Assembly (NCBI GenBank): GCA_944548615.1
Contig: OX155961.1
Span: 25,554,469-25,618,468 of the forward strand
Direction of reading: 5' to 3'
DNA from: Micropterix aruncella
Taxonomy: Eukaryota > Arthropoda > Insecta > Lepidoptera > Micropterigidae
DNA length: 64,000 bases
The translations under genes were made by a program, and so were the position numbers. How positions within the stretch are numbered: position 1 is the stretch's first letter; every line of letters starts with the position of its first letter. The notes beneath the pieces were generated by a model. That model did not search any database. It was given only the letters and a program-made list of their open reading frames with translations, and was not told where the DNA came from. Below are positions 8,894 through 19,132 of this stretch, one piece after another.

Positions 8894-11296
8894 TTAATAT
8901 CTCTTTTTTTTTAATGCTTCCAAAATATAGGCAGGTTCCTTTATGTCCATTTGCCTATCCAGTCTTGAATCTATAATTTCTGGTAGCAAACAGTCAAAGT
9001 AAAATATTTTCAGTTTTATTTCCATCTCACTCCAAAAGCCTTCATCTTCGTTTATGACTTCCACCTTCATGTCTACGTCCGTCCAAACAGCAAATACACA
9101 AATTTTTCTTTGAGTGGCGTGTATTTGTCCTTGGGCTTGAAAATACCAATCGTGTTTTTTATTTACATTGGTATTGCCATCTTTGTCTATTTTCCAGAAA
9201 GTAATTTTTTTCTCTCTGATGGCATCATTAATACTCATTCCTCTAGCTGAGTACGGACATTTTATTTCTACAATTTTGTCCTCTTGCAAAAGTCCATCCG
9301 GACTCGCACCTAAAAATGGTAGATCCAGGTCAATAAATAATCCACATGGATTTATAGGACTTTGAAGATAGCAAGATAGTTGATCACGTGCCAGATGTTC
9401 ATGGTTTTGTCCATGTTGTATAGACTTCACATGATTTAAATTGTTTTCAGTCAGTATATTTTTTACCAAAGGTCCGCATTTAATAAGTCCTCGTTTGCAA
9501 ACTTTTCCAAATATAGATGCAGTTAGCCGAAGTTTTCGCTCCTGGCGCCATTCTATGGATTCTGCCTGCAAAATAGTTCTTCTTTCTAGTAAGTGGCGAT
9601 CTTCCTTAGTCAAAGTTATGCATTTCAAATGCTCGATTTTGGCAAACTCATAATCCGCCTTTTCCAGGTCAGGTTTTTCACAAGACTCTCCGTAATTTTT
9701 GTCCTCATGACTAATAACAGGCTTCTTACAATGAATCGATTTTATTATTTTGCGTTTTGCTGATGTCAATCTTTTGATATTTCTGTTGGTTTCAAGTCGT
9801 TTAATAAGTTTGTTTGGACTTCGCAGAAAAATATTTTTGCTTAGGTAAGTCTCTGGCTTTCTTGAATTGAAGGACACTACTGCTGCGGCACATCTACCTC
9901 CATAAGATTGCCTGCCTGAGTAATTTATTCGTTTTCCACCGACGAACTTTGCAATTACACTATTAAAAATTTCAGCTATATTACTATTAACATTATGCAT
10001 CAGGCTTGGCGCGTTATTCACCAGTCTGGAAATAAACTTCAATATGGCTGAAAATATAAAACCACCCTCTTGACTTTTCATTATTGGAACTAGGTTTTCT
10101 TCTACGGATTCTACGTTTTCGGTTTGCTTTTCACAATAGTAAGATTTGCATAAGCTGTGATTGCCAAATACGTGGTGTGGTGAATTCAACAAATCTTGCT
10201 TCAACTGTAGAACTTTTTGTTGAAAAGTTTTGCTACCTTCAGAATTAAGATGTTTTACAGCACCAGTTGCAGAACGCCTTAAGCGCAATATGTTATTCTT
10301 AACAACTTTTCTATATTTCAATGGATAGTTTGTATTTCTGGTCAGTTCATCTAACTTTGTGCAGTAATTTCGTAGTAAATGATTAGTGCATTCTATTTTT
10401 TCCACGAGTAAATTTCCATACGGTTTCGATTTTTCTATGTTTCTATGTGTACTTGAATCACCGTCAGCTATCAATCTAGAGTAAATCAGTTTGTGAGTGT
10501 TCAATGATGTTTTGAAACCTTCAACCAAAGCTGTCGATTCCATTGCGCTAGATGAACCTGTATAGTTTTTGAAACATATGTGATCTGGAAATGTGTGTTT
10601 TCTGTTTTCAGCTCGAGCACAAACCATACAATATTTATTCTTTACTGCCATATATAGTACTTTCTTTGTCCTGTATCCTATTATTACTGCAGCACCCGAT
10701 AATGCGTTGTAGTTCTTTCTATACGATCTTTTCGACCAGCAGCCATCAGCCACCACAGTAATCATTGGTACTCCATTCGCATCCACTTCGCCGTTGAGTA
10801 CAGCTAAGTTATATTCGTCTTTGGCTGCTTCCTCCATGCATTTCTCTTTAGCTAGTTCCCATAGTTCACAGATCTTGGTATGGCACTTTGAGTATAATTT
10901 ATCAGACATACAGGGTATGTTCAGGGAGGCTGAAACTTGTTCCAATCCTGAAAATCCAGCGCCAATAGACATGAAACTACTAACAGCGTTATGGTTGAGG
11001 TTAAGTTCAACTGGGCTATCTGGTTTTTTACAATTTAAAAGTTCTAATTTTGCATTGCATAATCGACACGTAAAAAAGAATTTTGATAGAAACCCTTTCT
11101 TAATCTCCTTGGTAAGTTTTAAAAAATTTAAGTTACATTGAAATGCAGAGTTGTGATGGGCCATTTCTTGGAGTTGTTTGAATATGTAATTAAAATCTAC
11201 TATTCTATTCCCTTCAGGTAAAAAATCCACATCATCATTATTTTCCTCTTCTGTTATTAATTCGAAATCGGAATCCGAGTCCGTTTCAAATGATTT
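8894..11296 (-). CDS. Mutator-like transposase domain fused to YqaJ-type nuclease
   Basis: The frame is uninterrupted for 846 codons (to 11434). The first 46 residues are low-complexity and precede a splice acceptor (TTTTATTTCAG, then AAATCA) at 11296, so the true exon probably starts there in phase 0. Numbering from the long frame, an acidic leader (50-75) is followed by a Mutator-like transposase domain: VVADGCWSKRSY with Asp 230, CMVC 269-272, IADGD with Asp 324 and 326, CTNHLLRNYC 349-358, and NIAEIFN with Glu 488 as candidate third acid. The C-terminal YqaJ domain keeps the nuclease set: HGQNHEHL (Glu 679), LGASPDG (Asp 713), EIKCPY (Glu 723, Lys 725) and YFQAQGQ (767-770). YqaJ nucleases digest DNA ends in phage recombination; the fused form is common in arthropod genomes. 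Intact catalytic residues suggest recent activity or host use. No flanking TIR was found. Confidence 0.85.
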   Translation of the reverse strand, partial: KSFETDSDSDFELITEEENNDDVDFLPEGNRIVDFNYIFKQLQEMAHHNSAFQCNLNFLKLTKEIKKGFLSKFFFTCRLCNAKLELLNCKKPDSPVELNLNHNAVSSFMSIGAGFSGLEQVSASLNIPCMSDKLYSKCHTKICELWELAKEKCMEEAAKDEYNLAVLNGEVDANGVPMITVVADGCWSKRSYRKNYNALSGAAVIIGYRTKKVLYMAVKNKYCMVCARAENRKHTFPDHICFKNYTGSSSAMESTALVEGFKTSLNTHKLIYSRLIADGDSSTHRNIEKSKPYGNLLVEKIECTNHLLRNYCTKLDELTRNTNYPLKYRKVVKNNILRLRRSATGAVKHLNSEGSKTFQQKVLQLKQDLLNSPHHVFGNHSLCKSYYCEKQTENVESVEENLVPIMKSQEGGFIFSAILKFISRLVNNAPSLMHNVNSNIAEIFNSVIAKFVGGKRINYSGRQSYGGRCAAAVVSFNSRKPETYLSKNIFLRSPNKLIKRLETNRNIKRLTSAKRKIIKSIHCKKPVISHEDKNYGESCEKPDLEKADYEFAKIEHLKCITLTKEDRHLLERRTILQAESIEWRQERKLRLTASIFGKVCKRGLIKCGPLVKNILTENNLNHVKSIQHGQNHEHLARDQLSCYLQSPINPCGLFIDLDLPFLGASPDGLLQEDKIVEIKCPYSARGMSINDAIREKKITFWKIDKDGNTNVNKKHDWYFQAQGQIHATQRKICVFAVWTDVDMKVEVINEDEGFWSEMEIKLKIFYFDCLLPEIIDSRLDRQMDIKEPAYILEALKKKRY

Positions 11297-11454
11297 CTGA
11301 AATAAAATTAATTGAATTAATAAATTATTGCTGAATTGCTTCTGAAAATAGAAGTGACCGGAAATATTGAAGAAGGTATGTATAGAAAAGTTGCACTGCA
11401 AGTCAAATTTACACTGATAATAAAACTTTATCAAATTTAAATTACGTAGGCAAT

Positions 11455-11775
11455 GGGCCGATTGCGTTTCTTTGTGAACTGAAACTGGAATTAGTTCAAG
11501 CGAACGAGATACGAAGCAATACGAACGAGTTAGAACGGAATATAAAACGAACGATCGTCGATAAAACTACCTGTCGGACTAATACTCGTCCGAATAAATT
11601 TGAATACATTTTGTGCTGTGTTACATTCAGATGCTTTATCTTTGGTGGGTAGTTTTAATTCGAAAAAGTGAAAAGTGAAAACCGTTCATTTCACATTCCG
11701 CTCTAGCGTATTACCCTGTCTCGTTCACACGGACTAATTTCCAATTTTAGTTCACGAAGAAACGCAATCAAGCCC
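11455..11775. mobile_element. MITE-like element with about 45-bp inverted ends
   Basis: The left end reads GGGCCGATTGCGTTTCTTTG, then TGAACTGAAACTGGAATTAG. The right end, reverse-complemented, reads GGGCTTGATTGCGTTTCTTC, then GTGAACTAAAATTGGAAATTAG. The two arms therefore match over about 43 bp with a few changes. The core of about 230 bp contains GAACGAG and CGAACGA motifs that are also inverted near the other end. The bases outside (CAAT on the left, AATA on the right) give no clear target duplication. It lies in the presumed intron of the transposase gene and has no ORF. Confidence 0.7.
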
Positions 11776-11955
11776 AATATCACAGTATTTTTTTTAAAAT
11801 ATATAGGTATATATCTCAATCGAAAACACGATTTGTATTGGTAAAATTAGATAGTTAATAAAAGTAACTGAATTAAGTACCGAAAATCTTTGTTGCAAAT
11901 ATACAGGTAAAGTTTATACTAGAACACTTAAAAAAAATATATACAACTAACTTAC

Positions 11956-12045
11956 CGCAAAATCATTGCACGGCGTATATTTTGTCGTCGAGTGTTCATC
12001 AAGTTTTCTTATACTCGAGCCTATTATCACATTGTTCGAAGATTC
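11956..12045 (-). CDS. Candidate upstream exon of the transposase-YqaJ gene
   Basis: A 90-bp segment on the minus strand lies between an acceptor (GTTCCTAG, then GAATCT) and a donor (TTTTGCG, then GTAAGT). It is open in phase 0 for 30 codons (ESSNNVIIGSS, then IRKLDEHSTTKYTPCNDFA), and its phase matches the acceptor at 11296. Joining would remove an intron of about 660 bp that contains the MITE-like element at 11455-11775. The peptide is an unremarkable polar linker with no recognised domain. The initiator exon was not found. Confidence 0.35.
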
Positions 12046-13191
12046 CTAGGAACGAAATGTACAGTGATAAAAGTAATTATTGCTTTGTAACGTATTATCA
12101 CTTAGATCCTAAGATTTTTATACCTGGGCGAGCGAGTCTTGCTCAGCGATGGCACTTGCACGTACAATAGAAGCGAGAAGTCGTTTGTTTTGAAACTTTG
12201 AGCCACATTTCAATTTATGATATTTAATCTTACGCTTTCCCATTTTTACTAAAACATAATAATATGCTCATTTAGATAAAAACTTGTATATATATAATGC
12301 TATATAATGCTCATTTAGATAAAAACAAGTTATAATTAGGTCAGGTTCTTACACGAGCTGACCTAATTACAACTTTCGACAATAGAAAAAGGAACACTAA
12401 TACCAGATAAAATCTAAATAAAAAATACTTTCAATAAATGCTTACATCGTTTTACCGCGTGAGTGATATTATACGCGCACGAAATAGATCGCGGCCGGTT
12501 TTCGAGGTCAGATCGCTACGCAAAGAAACGTCACCCCCTCCTCAGCTCTAGTGGACGACTGAATAATTCACCCTTGCGCTCGCGTATATATATCGAACGT
12601 TATTTGGCCATAGTAAATTTGTATGGCAGATTCGAGGTATCTTCTAAAAAAATCATATTTAAATAAGCAGGGAACATTTTTAAATATCCGTGATGCTTTC
12701 TTGTAGCTTGAACGTTTGTGATTTATTACGATTTGAAATTTGAAATAAAATCTAATTTCTTTATTCATTGTGAACAAAACGCCGGAGTGCTTTTCTTAAG
12801 TTTTTCCCCAACTTTATGTTGAAAGAAATATTAACCAGCAAATGGTTTTTGATTATAGAAGATGTATTATTGTAAACACATTCGTTGAGATCTTAAATAT
12901 ATTTTTTAAATATTTATTACCGAAAAATTATGGATTGCAGCGACAAAACCGTGACTGACGTTTTCGCTTATTTTGCTCGGTGCAGTCTTAAGTTTATAAC
13001 AAATTTAGAACGTTAGCTACGCAAAAGAACAATAAAAACACAAATGATAAAAAGAACAAACAGAAATTAGAAAGAGACAGATACTATAAAAAAAAGTAAA
13101 GAAATGACTAAAATTAAATAAGGACGAAGAGGAAAGGAAGGAGAGGAAGGAAGGAAAGGGAAGCAAAAAGGAGGGGGGAGAGGTGGATTGG
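12046..13191. other. AT-rich stretch, no gene recognised
   Basis: A 21-bp direct duplication (AATGCTCATTTAGATAAAAA) occurs near 12262 and 12307. A CpG-richer patch spans about 12440-12600. A purine-rich tract of GGAAGG type at 13120-13175 adjoins the LINE fragment and is probably its 3' UTR read on the other strand. Confidence 0.4.
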
Positions 13192-13953
13192 TTAATTTAT
13201 GGATTTTAGGGTTATATGCTCCTTGAGCTTGGCGTTGAACGAGGAGATGCTGGGGGCTGTTCTAACATCATTTGGTAAAGCATTACAGAGTCGTGCAGCT
13301 TCCACGGAGAAGGAGTATGAAAAAAAAACACTGCTATGACCAGGGATGGATAACAGGTTATTGCTACCTATCGGCAAGATAAAGCGGCACGCCATCCGCG
13401 AGGATTCTATATACGAGGCAGAGAGTTCTAACTTGTCTCGTCTCCCTGGTGGTAAGCCACTGCAGTCTGCTACGATATTCCGTAATATGGTCATATTTTC
13501 TGAGGCCAAAAATGAAGCGGATACGTTCTGTAGCCTTTCCACCTTGGTGGCCAGCTCTTCTGTCAGATCGAGGAAGGCGGCGTCGCCATAATGAAGAAGT
13601 GGAAGAAGCAAAGATTGACAGATTGTCTTTTTACTTTTCTCCGGGAGAACATTTTGGAGCTTCTTCAGCGAATGACATCTGTTAAAGATCTTTCCTCTCA
13701 TCTCACTAATATGGTGTTGCCAAGACAGATTCTGGTCGAAATGGATACCAAGGTTCTTCACCTGCATGCTATAAGGAATCTCCTCCATCTCAATATATAT
13801 TTTTGTTATGGAGTGCATGTCGATCCTCGAGGTGTAGAACCTGCTACCGATGATGATCGCTTGCGTTTTAGAGGGATTTAGGAGCAAGCCATGGCATTTA
13901 GACAACCCTGATATGGTATTTAGGTCAGCGTTAACTGCCGCGATTGCTGTCAT
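13192..13953 (-). pseudogene. LINE reverse transcriptase, 3' part (CR1/Jockey-like)
   Basis: The 253-codon frame begins after the catalytic core. It contains GLLLNPSKTQAIIIGS (the segment following the YxDD motif), then a NLGIHFDQNLSWQHHISEM block. A cysteine-less thumb region with LLPLLHYGDAAF follows, and then a C-terminal tail with FFSYSFSVEAARLCNALP and a late SFNAKLKEH. These are landmarks of CR1/Jockey-type LINE proteins. The endonuclease and most of the RT fingers and palm are missing, as expected of 5' truncation. The upstream side ends in a short direct duplication of TGTCATATCACTGCCA and an (AAT)n run at 13981-14003. Confidence 0.75.
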
Positions 13954-14448
13954 ATCACTGCCACTGTCATATCACTGCCAATAAATAATAATAATAATAA
14001 TAATTAATTCGTTTAAAAAGTTACATTGAAATAGTTTTCATTGCAGATTTTGCTTAACTAGGCCGTAGCCAGTAGTAAGATAGACTGCATGTATGGCGAT
14101 GATTTGTTTGTATGTATATATATAATCAAAACAAAACACATAAATCTAATAAATAATAAAACAAGTAATTGAAACAAGATTAAACAAAATTCGATTTCAA
14201 AATATTTATTCAGCATGATCATAGAATTAAAATTATTATAAAAGGTCTAAAGATAAAGTTTATTGGACAAATAAATAAATAAATAATATTACATATATTA
14301 CGCAGTATGAAAATAATAAAATGAAAAGTTATTTTAAATATATAGTACCTTTTTCACCTTATTTCGCCCAAGTTGAAGTGAGAATTCCGTAATTTTAGAT
14401 TTAAATTGATTTGATTTTATATTTCTTCATGTTTTTATAGATTCTTTA

Positions 14449-14790
14449 AGTTTGTTATTAATTTTGGGTCCTATGAAGCCAAAGCTTCTTGCGCCAAAAA
14501 AGTTCGGGTTTTCCGTACATTGTGTTTACAGGCTATGAAATGTCTCGTTGCAATTATATGCTTAGTTTTAAGTTGTATATCTTTACTTTTTAAGTACCTA
14601 GTTAAAAAATAAGGTTTTTGCATATATCGGCCTGAGGTCAAATAACTGCAGCTCTGCAAACAAGTCTTTGAGGATTACCTTCGGGGCTTTTTGGCAATAA
14701 CCTGAAGAAGCACCTTTTGTGCTGTTTTAAGTGGATTTAAAACCGTACGTGTAGATCCTCCACAACCCAGAGTACAGAATATACATTTTT
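14449..14790 (-). pseudogene. LINE pol C-terminal remnant, frameshifted
   Basis: On the minus strand, pieces in two frames read STRTVLNPLKTAQKVLLQVI, then AKKPRRYP and QRLV, and later LFDLRPIYAKTLFF and KTRTFLAQEALASGPKI. They align in order with the tail of the longer LINE protein near 54.25-54.55 kb (GCASTILQPLEIAHKCILKI, then PYRYP; NILDPRLLYIKIAL; RTRTTFGQRHF). Stops and frame changes separate the parts. It belongs to the same broad LINE group as the 51-55 kb element but is much more diverged. Confidence 0.65.
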
Positions 14791-14875
14791 TCCTAGGGCA
14801 TAGTAGACATTTTTAGGGTATTTTAAATCTAACACGTTTCGAAGTACCTTAAACGCGTATATAAGTCTCCTTATT

Positions 14876-15457
14876 AAGCTATTGCATAGCTTTTATCGCG
14901 GGCCTAGTAGGCCAGCGCGGCGACCGAATGAAGAAATTTCTTAACGAAAATTAATGATTTTAAACTGATAATTACGTCTAAACAAGTACTGCTTACGATT
15001 CGAAAAATATATATGTTAAACAAGAACATTTTCCTAATATTCTTAGCTTTGAATATTTTAGAGTTTGTTTATATTACATAGTGTAATTAATTTGTGAAAT
15101 TAGGTCTAACCGAACACTAAAACGACTACTACGCAAATACTATCTGGCGTATTATTATGAAACCTGCACCATTTAAAAGATAATTTAATTATCTATCTTT
15201 TTATCTACGATTTTTTTATCACGAATAAAAAATTCGTGCGCGGTGCTCTATCGGAAGACGTTTAAATTATTCCGAATCATTTGCTACCGCAGCCGCAAAT
15301 GATTCGGAATAATTTCAACATTTTCCGATAGAGCGCAGTTATCTGATATCAGAAAAAATCAAATAAATAAAATAAATAAATAATTATAATTGCATACGTT
15401 GTTAAAAATGCTATGCAATAGTTTGCCGCGGCAGTCCCCGAGTGCCACACGTATTTT
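14876..15457. repeat. Hairpin-bearing repeat, copy 1 (second copy at 26.3 kb)
   Basis: This 582-bp block begins AAGCTATTGCATAGC. About 40 bp before its other end it has the inverse, GCTATGCAATAG, followed by a conserved tail (CCGCGGCAGTCCCCGAGTGC, then CACACGTATTTT). It matches the block at 26311-26907 over its whole length. Inside is a perfect 21-bp stem (15264-15284 with 15295-15315) around a 10-base loop, TACCGCAGCC, within a further stem (GCTCTATCGG with CCGATAGAGC). There is no ORF. It is probably a non-autonomous transposon of unassigned class. Confidence 0.8.
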
Positions 15458-15988
15458 ACTTTCCTGACGACCTATCGGAAAGGAAAGTATTGTGATCGCG
15501 CTAAAAAAAAAAATTGAGATGAAGATGGGAATATATATTTTGAGACTCCCTGAGACGATTGAGACTATTTCCAGACCGATCTCTGTCTGTATGTATGTCT
15601 GTATGTCTGTATGTCTGTCTGTATGTATGTATTCTTCCACGATAGCGCCCAGACGCTTAATCGGATTGAGCTGAAATTTGGTATATAAGCTTCTGTTAAC
15701 CGTCGGAGGAACCCATTAGTTTTTGGAGTCCCTACGCCCTACGGTTGTGGTACCTCCCATACAAATTTGGGGTTCCCGGCGAAAAAATTGTTTCCGCGAT
15801 AGCGCCCAGACGCTTAATCTGTCTAAGTTAAAATTTGGCATAGAAGCTTCTGTTAACCATCGGAAGAACCTATTAGTTTTTGGGGTACTTACGACCAACG
15901 TTTGGGGTACCTGCCATACAAATTTGGGGTACTAGAGTAAAAAATGTCGCTGTTTTTTCGCACCTCCCCGGATACTAGTCAGGAAAGT
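15458..15988 (+). mobile_element. Short-TIR element with a 157-bp internal tandem duplication
   Basis: The ends are ACTTTCCTGAC (15458-15468) and GTCAGGAAAGT (15978-15988), a perfect 11-bp inverted pair. Inside, the block beginning GATAGCGCCCAGACGCTTAA occurs at 15641 and again at 15798, a tandem duplication with a 157-bp period. A TATG/TCTG microsatellite precedes it (15580-15631). The GCGCCCAGACGCTTAATC segment is shared with copies at 17.0, 46.0 and 63.7 kb. The trailing TCTTGGGGTGACACAACCG is also found, inverted, at 45.65 kb. Confidence 0.65.
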
Positions 15989-16323
15989 CTTGGGGTGACA
16001 CAACCGATTTTTTTTTAATTGGCACTCATTATTTTATTATATTATATTATTTATTTAATTATTATGAGATGAAAAAAGGGCAGCAGGCACAACACAGGCC
16101 CAGAAAACATCAAAGCACTTTATATTCATCACTTCAACACATGCTCACAGGCGTATTTTTCTTTTATTTATAAAAAAAATGTAAAAAAAGGGAACGTAAT
16201 TTGTATTTCGTGTTATGTAACTAGGATAAGTTTAAATAAATTAAGAAAACATGCCCATCCCATTTAAAGGTGTTAACGATTATGGGACCGATATATTTGG
16301 CTTCAGTTCATACTGAAATGTGC

Positions 16324-16500
16324 TGAGTATACGTTATGAGCATATGTTCTGAATATGTGTTCTGCGTAAATGTTCTGAGTGTAAGTTCTGAATATATGTT
16401 CTGAGTTTATGTTTTGAGTATATGTTCTTAATATATGTTCTGAGTATTTGTTCTGAGTATATATTTTGAGTATATGTTCCGAGTAATGAGTATATGTTCT
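16324..16500. repeat. 13-bp minisatellite (GAGTATATGTTCT)n
   Basis: Thirteen or so units of 13 bp, consensus GAGTATATGTTCT, run head to tail with 0-4 changes each and one 7-bp partial unit. Because 13 is not a multiple of 3, three units make a 13-residue period in the minus-strand frame at 16303-16542. That reading frame (repeats such as YSEHILRTYTQNI) is a by-product and not a gene. Confidence 0.9.
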
Positions 16501-17030
16501 ATAGGGTTGCCTAGGTAGGTACGATAAAAAAGAATAGGCCACAGAACCTAAAGGCTAAAATTTAAAAGAGCTAACTTTATCTATGTAATAAGTATTATGA
16601 AACTCTTGAATATCAAATTGATACATTATAGTCAGTGCTTGTCTGCATAGGATACAGCGAATTTAAATGATTCGTCTTCCAAAAAGTATTCAAAGTTCTC
16701 GTAGATTCTTCCGCCGTATTTTAATTTTGTGCTGAGTAAAATTTACGATATTAGCATAACCTCGGTGGATTTCGCGTTGCTAACGAGCTAACTTCGGCGG
16801 ATTAAGTTGCGGATTCCCGAAGTGAAATATTAGCAAACTTTTGCCGCGTTAACATTTTTAATACTCGTCGTTGTGGCCAAAGAAAACAAGCGAAATTAAT
16901 AGGAAAGAAGCTCATTGCTGTTGATCCTAATGTAGGGTGAAATTTTCCTTACGTATTCAGAGAAAACCTTAGGAACAATTAATAAACTAATGATTTAAAA
17001 AAATACACACTGATGCAAACTATTACTTTT
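16501..17030. other. AT-rich stretch, no gene recognised
   Basis: No frame with a domain and no clear repeat was found between the minisatellite and the repeat copy starting near 17038. Confidence 0.4.
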
Positions 17031-17037
17031 ACTTTTC

Positions 17038-17220
17038 TGGTAAAGGAAAATATTGTGAACGCACTTCTGTGTGTCTGTGTATATTCCTCAACGACAGCGC
17101 CCAAACGCTTTATCCGATCGAGCTAAAATTTGGCATGCAGGCATCATCTGATCATAGCAAGAGTTGAAAAGATTGTGGTTGAAATCGGTCCACCAGAGGG
17201 CGCGCTAGTCATACTTTAAT
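17038..17220 (+). repeat. Copy of the GCGCCCAAACGCTTA repeat family
   Basis: It reads GGTAAAGGAAAATATTGTGA, then ACGCAC, a CTGTGTGTCTGTGTATATTC segment, CAGCGCCCAAACGCTTTATC and GAGCTAAAATTTGGCATGCA. The same order of blocks occurs at 15479 onward (+), 45887-46165 (-) and 63640-63905 (-). No ORF is visible. The transposon class is not established. Confidence 0.65.
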
Positions 17221-17449
17221 CTCCAAATTTTGGTATTAGAGGCACACAGATGTGTCGTGGGGTCGAAACCACATTGTTAATTTTGGTTACAATATTATAC
17301 AAGCGACACATTTTTTTTTATTCCGACATACATTTTAATTAAATAATAACGTCGAGCCGACGGGGACTAGCTGCGAAACGAACCATATTGAAATAAAACA
17401 GCCATTTTAATTCTACGGAAATACTACAAAGTACTATAAATGTACAAGA

Positions 17450-17772
17450 TTTCTACTAGATTGTACTAGATTTAGCCCAGATGAGATTTCCGTAGACCTC
17501 TAAAAAGCTCTTGGTCCCATAGCCGTAGCCTGGCTCACTAAACTTTTCAATATCATTATAGCCACCAAACGCATCCTACTACACTTCTGTATAATGAATA
17601 AAGGTGATAAGGCCGCACATTGTGAAAATATAGGGGTATAAATTTTACCTCACATACACTTAAAGTAAGGGAAAGAGTCGTCAACAAATGGACCACCAAT
17701 ATTACTACAACTTCTCCAAATCAGTTTGGCTTCACAGCATCCAGGTCAACCACGGACGCTCTACAGACCATT
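17450..17772 (+). pseudogene. RTE-type LINE reverse transcriptase, 5' half of a split copy
   Basis: Frames with indels read a PDEISVD-like segment, then ALGPIAVAWLTKLFN, NKGDKAAHCENIGV and NQFGFTASRSTTDALQTI. These match in order the RT finger region of RTE/BovB LINEs (PDEVPVE, LTRLFN, NKGDxxxCENYRGI, QFGFxxGRSTTDA). The frame breaks in the middle. After 17772 the homology stops and resumes near 18470, so a foreign segment containing three tandem repeats interrupts it. Confidence 0.7.
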
Positions 17773-17826
17773 TTATTTTTTTTTAATTTAATTTTTCATT
17801 TTATTATTGTTAGGGAAACAAACAGC

Positions 17827-18290
17827 TTTTACAAAATATTGGGTACAAAATTATTAAGTTTCAAAGATAATGCTAATAACATGTTTCCACTTAAATATTA
17901 ATAATTTAAACACTTAACAAATTCTATTAAGAATACACTCACATAAAAGGAGGTGGAAATTGGGAAGGAGGGGGGGGGGGGTTACAAAATATTGGGTACA
18001 AAATTATTAAGTTTCAAAGATAATGCTAATAACATGTTTCCACTTAAATATTAATAATTTAAACACTTAACAGTTTCTATGAAGAATACACTCACGTAAA
18101 AGGAGGTGGGAATTGGGAAGGATGGGGGGGGGGGGGCTTTTACAAAATATTATGTACAAAATTATTAGGTTTCAAAGATAATGTTAATAACATGTTTCCA
18201 CTTAAATATTAATAATTTAAACACTTAACAGTTTTCTATGAAGAATACACTCACATAAAAGGAGGCGGGAATTGGGAAGGGGGAGTCATA
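17827..18290. repeat. Three tandem copies of a roughly 155-bp unit
   Basis: Units starting near 17827, 17980 and 18137 each run from TTACAAAATATT through ACATGTTTCCACTTAAATAT and AATACACTCAC to AAAAGGAGGTGG and end in a G run (10-13 G in the first two). Differences between units are few. The array sits inside the RTE pseudogene, together with AT-rich flanks (17773-17826 and 18291-18470). It may be the 3' UTR of another LINE; that is inference. Confidence 0.8.
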
Positions 18291-18469
18291 TAAGTAAATA
18301 CAATTTTATGTGAATACACGTTCCATAATGTATACATATTATTGTCATACATATTATTTAAATATATTCTTGAATACATATTAATAATATTATATTATAT
18401 AGTGCGATTACAATGATACGTCAACACCGTCAATAATTATTGCTAACCCTCACCATGATGGAAAAATGA

Positions 18470-19114
18470 TGGTAAAATATAGAATCAACAAAAAAGACCT
18501 ATACCTCATAGTTGTTGACCTCGAAAAATCTTTTGACAGAGTACGTCGCAAACAAGTATGGCAGGCTCGTCGCGCTCAAAACTTACCCGAGTACTACGTC
18601 GAACTTGTGCAAGAGATATAAAGTAACGTTACCCCAAGACTCCGAAGTTTAGCAGGCGTCAGTAAAGCCTTTGAGGTCAAAGTAGGTGTCCATTAAGAAT
18701 CTGTGCTCAGCCCGATATTATTTAACCTAGTTCTGGACTAAGCATATACCGCCTCCTTTGTCGTGGGGTATATTGTCGTGGAGTAAAGAGAAAAAAGAAG
18801 CTAAAAGTATGCTTTATGCGGATGACATCATTCTCGCCGCCGACACCGCAATACACCTTCAGGAACTGTTAAATATGTGGACACTAGGAGGAGGAGGCTT
18901 GAGGTTCAGTAGGAGCAAGACAGAGTATATGAAATGCCCTTTCAGCGGAGACACTACACTAGATACTATCTTTGTTGGGTCGACACCTATTCCCACAGTA
19001 AAGAAATTTAAATACCTAGGCTCCATTATGACACCCGATGCCAACATCGACGCTGATGTGTCTCATAGAATTAACTTTGCTCCAATTGCTGCAAACGACC
19101 GTTTAGCTATCTGA
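18470..19114 (+). pseudogene. RTE-type LINE reverse transcriptase, 3' half of a split copy
   Basis: The copy resumes with YRINKKDLYLIVVDLEKSFD (the first catalytic Asp motif), then RRKQVW and, with frame changes, ESVLSPILFNLVLD. From 18758 there is a 118-codon frame with AKSMLYADDIILAADT (YADD catalytic pair at about 18814-18825), LRFSRSKTEYM and VKKFKYLGSIMT. These are ordered RTE RT landmarks. In-frame stops (for example before ESVLS) show it is dead. It pairs with 17450-17772. Confidence 0.75.
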
Positions 19115-19132
19115 GTGGATAGAGTGGACCTG

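Noticed and set aside
16303..16542. Repetitive 79-codon protein
   Set aside because: Produced by a 13-bp minisatellite; the 13-residue period is arithmetic.
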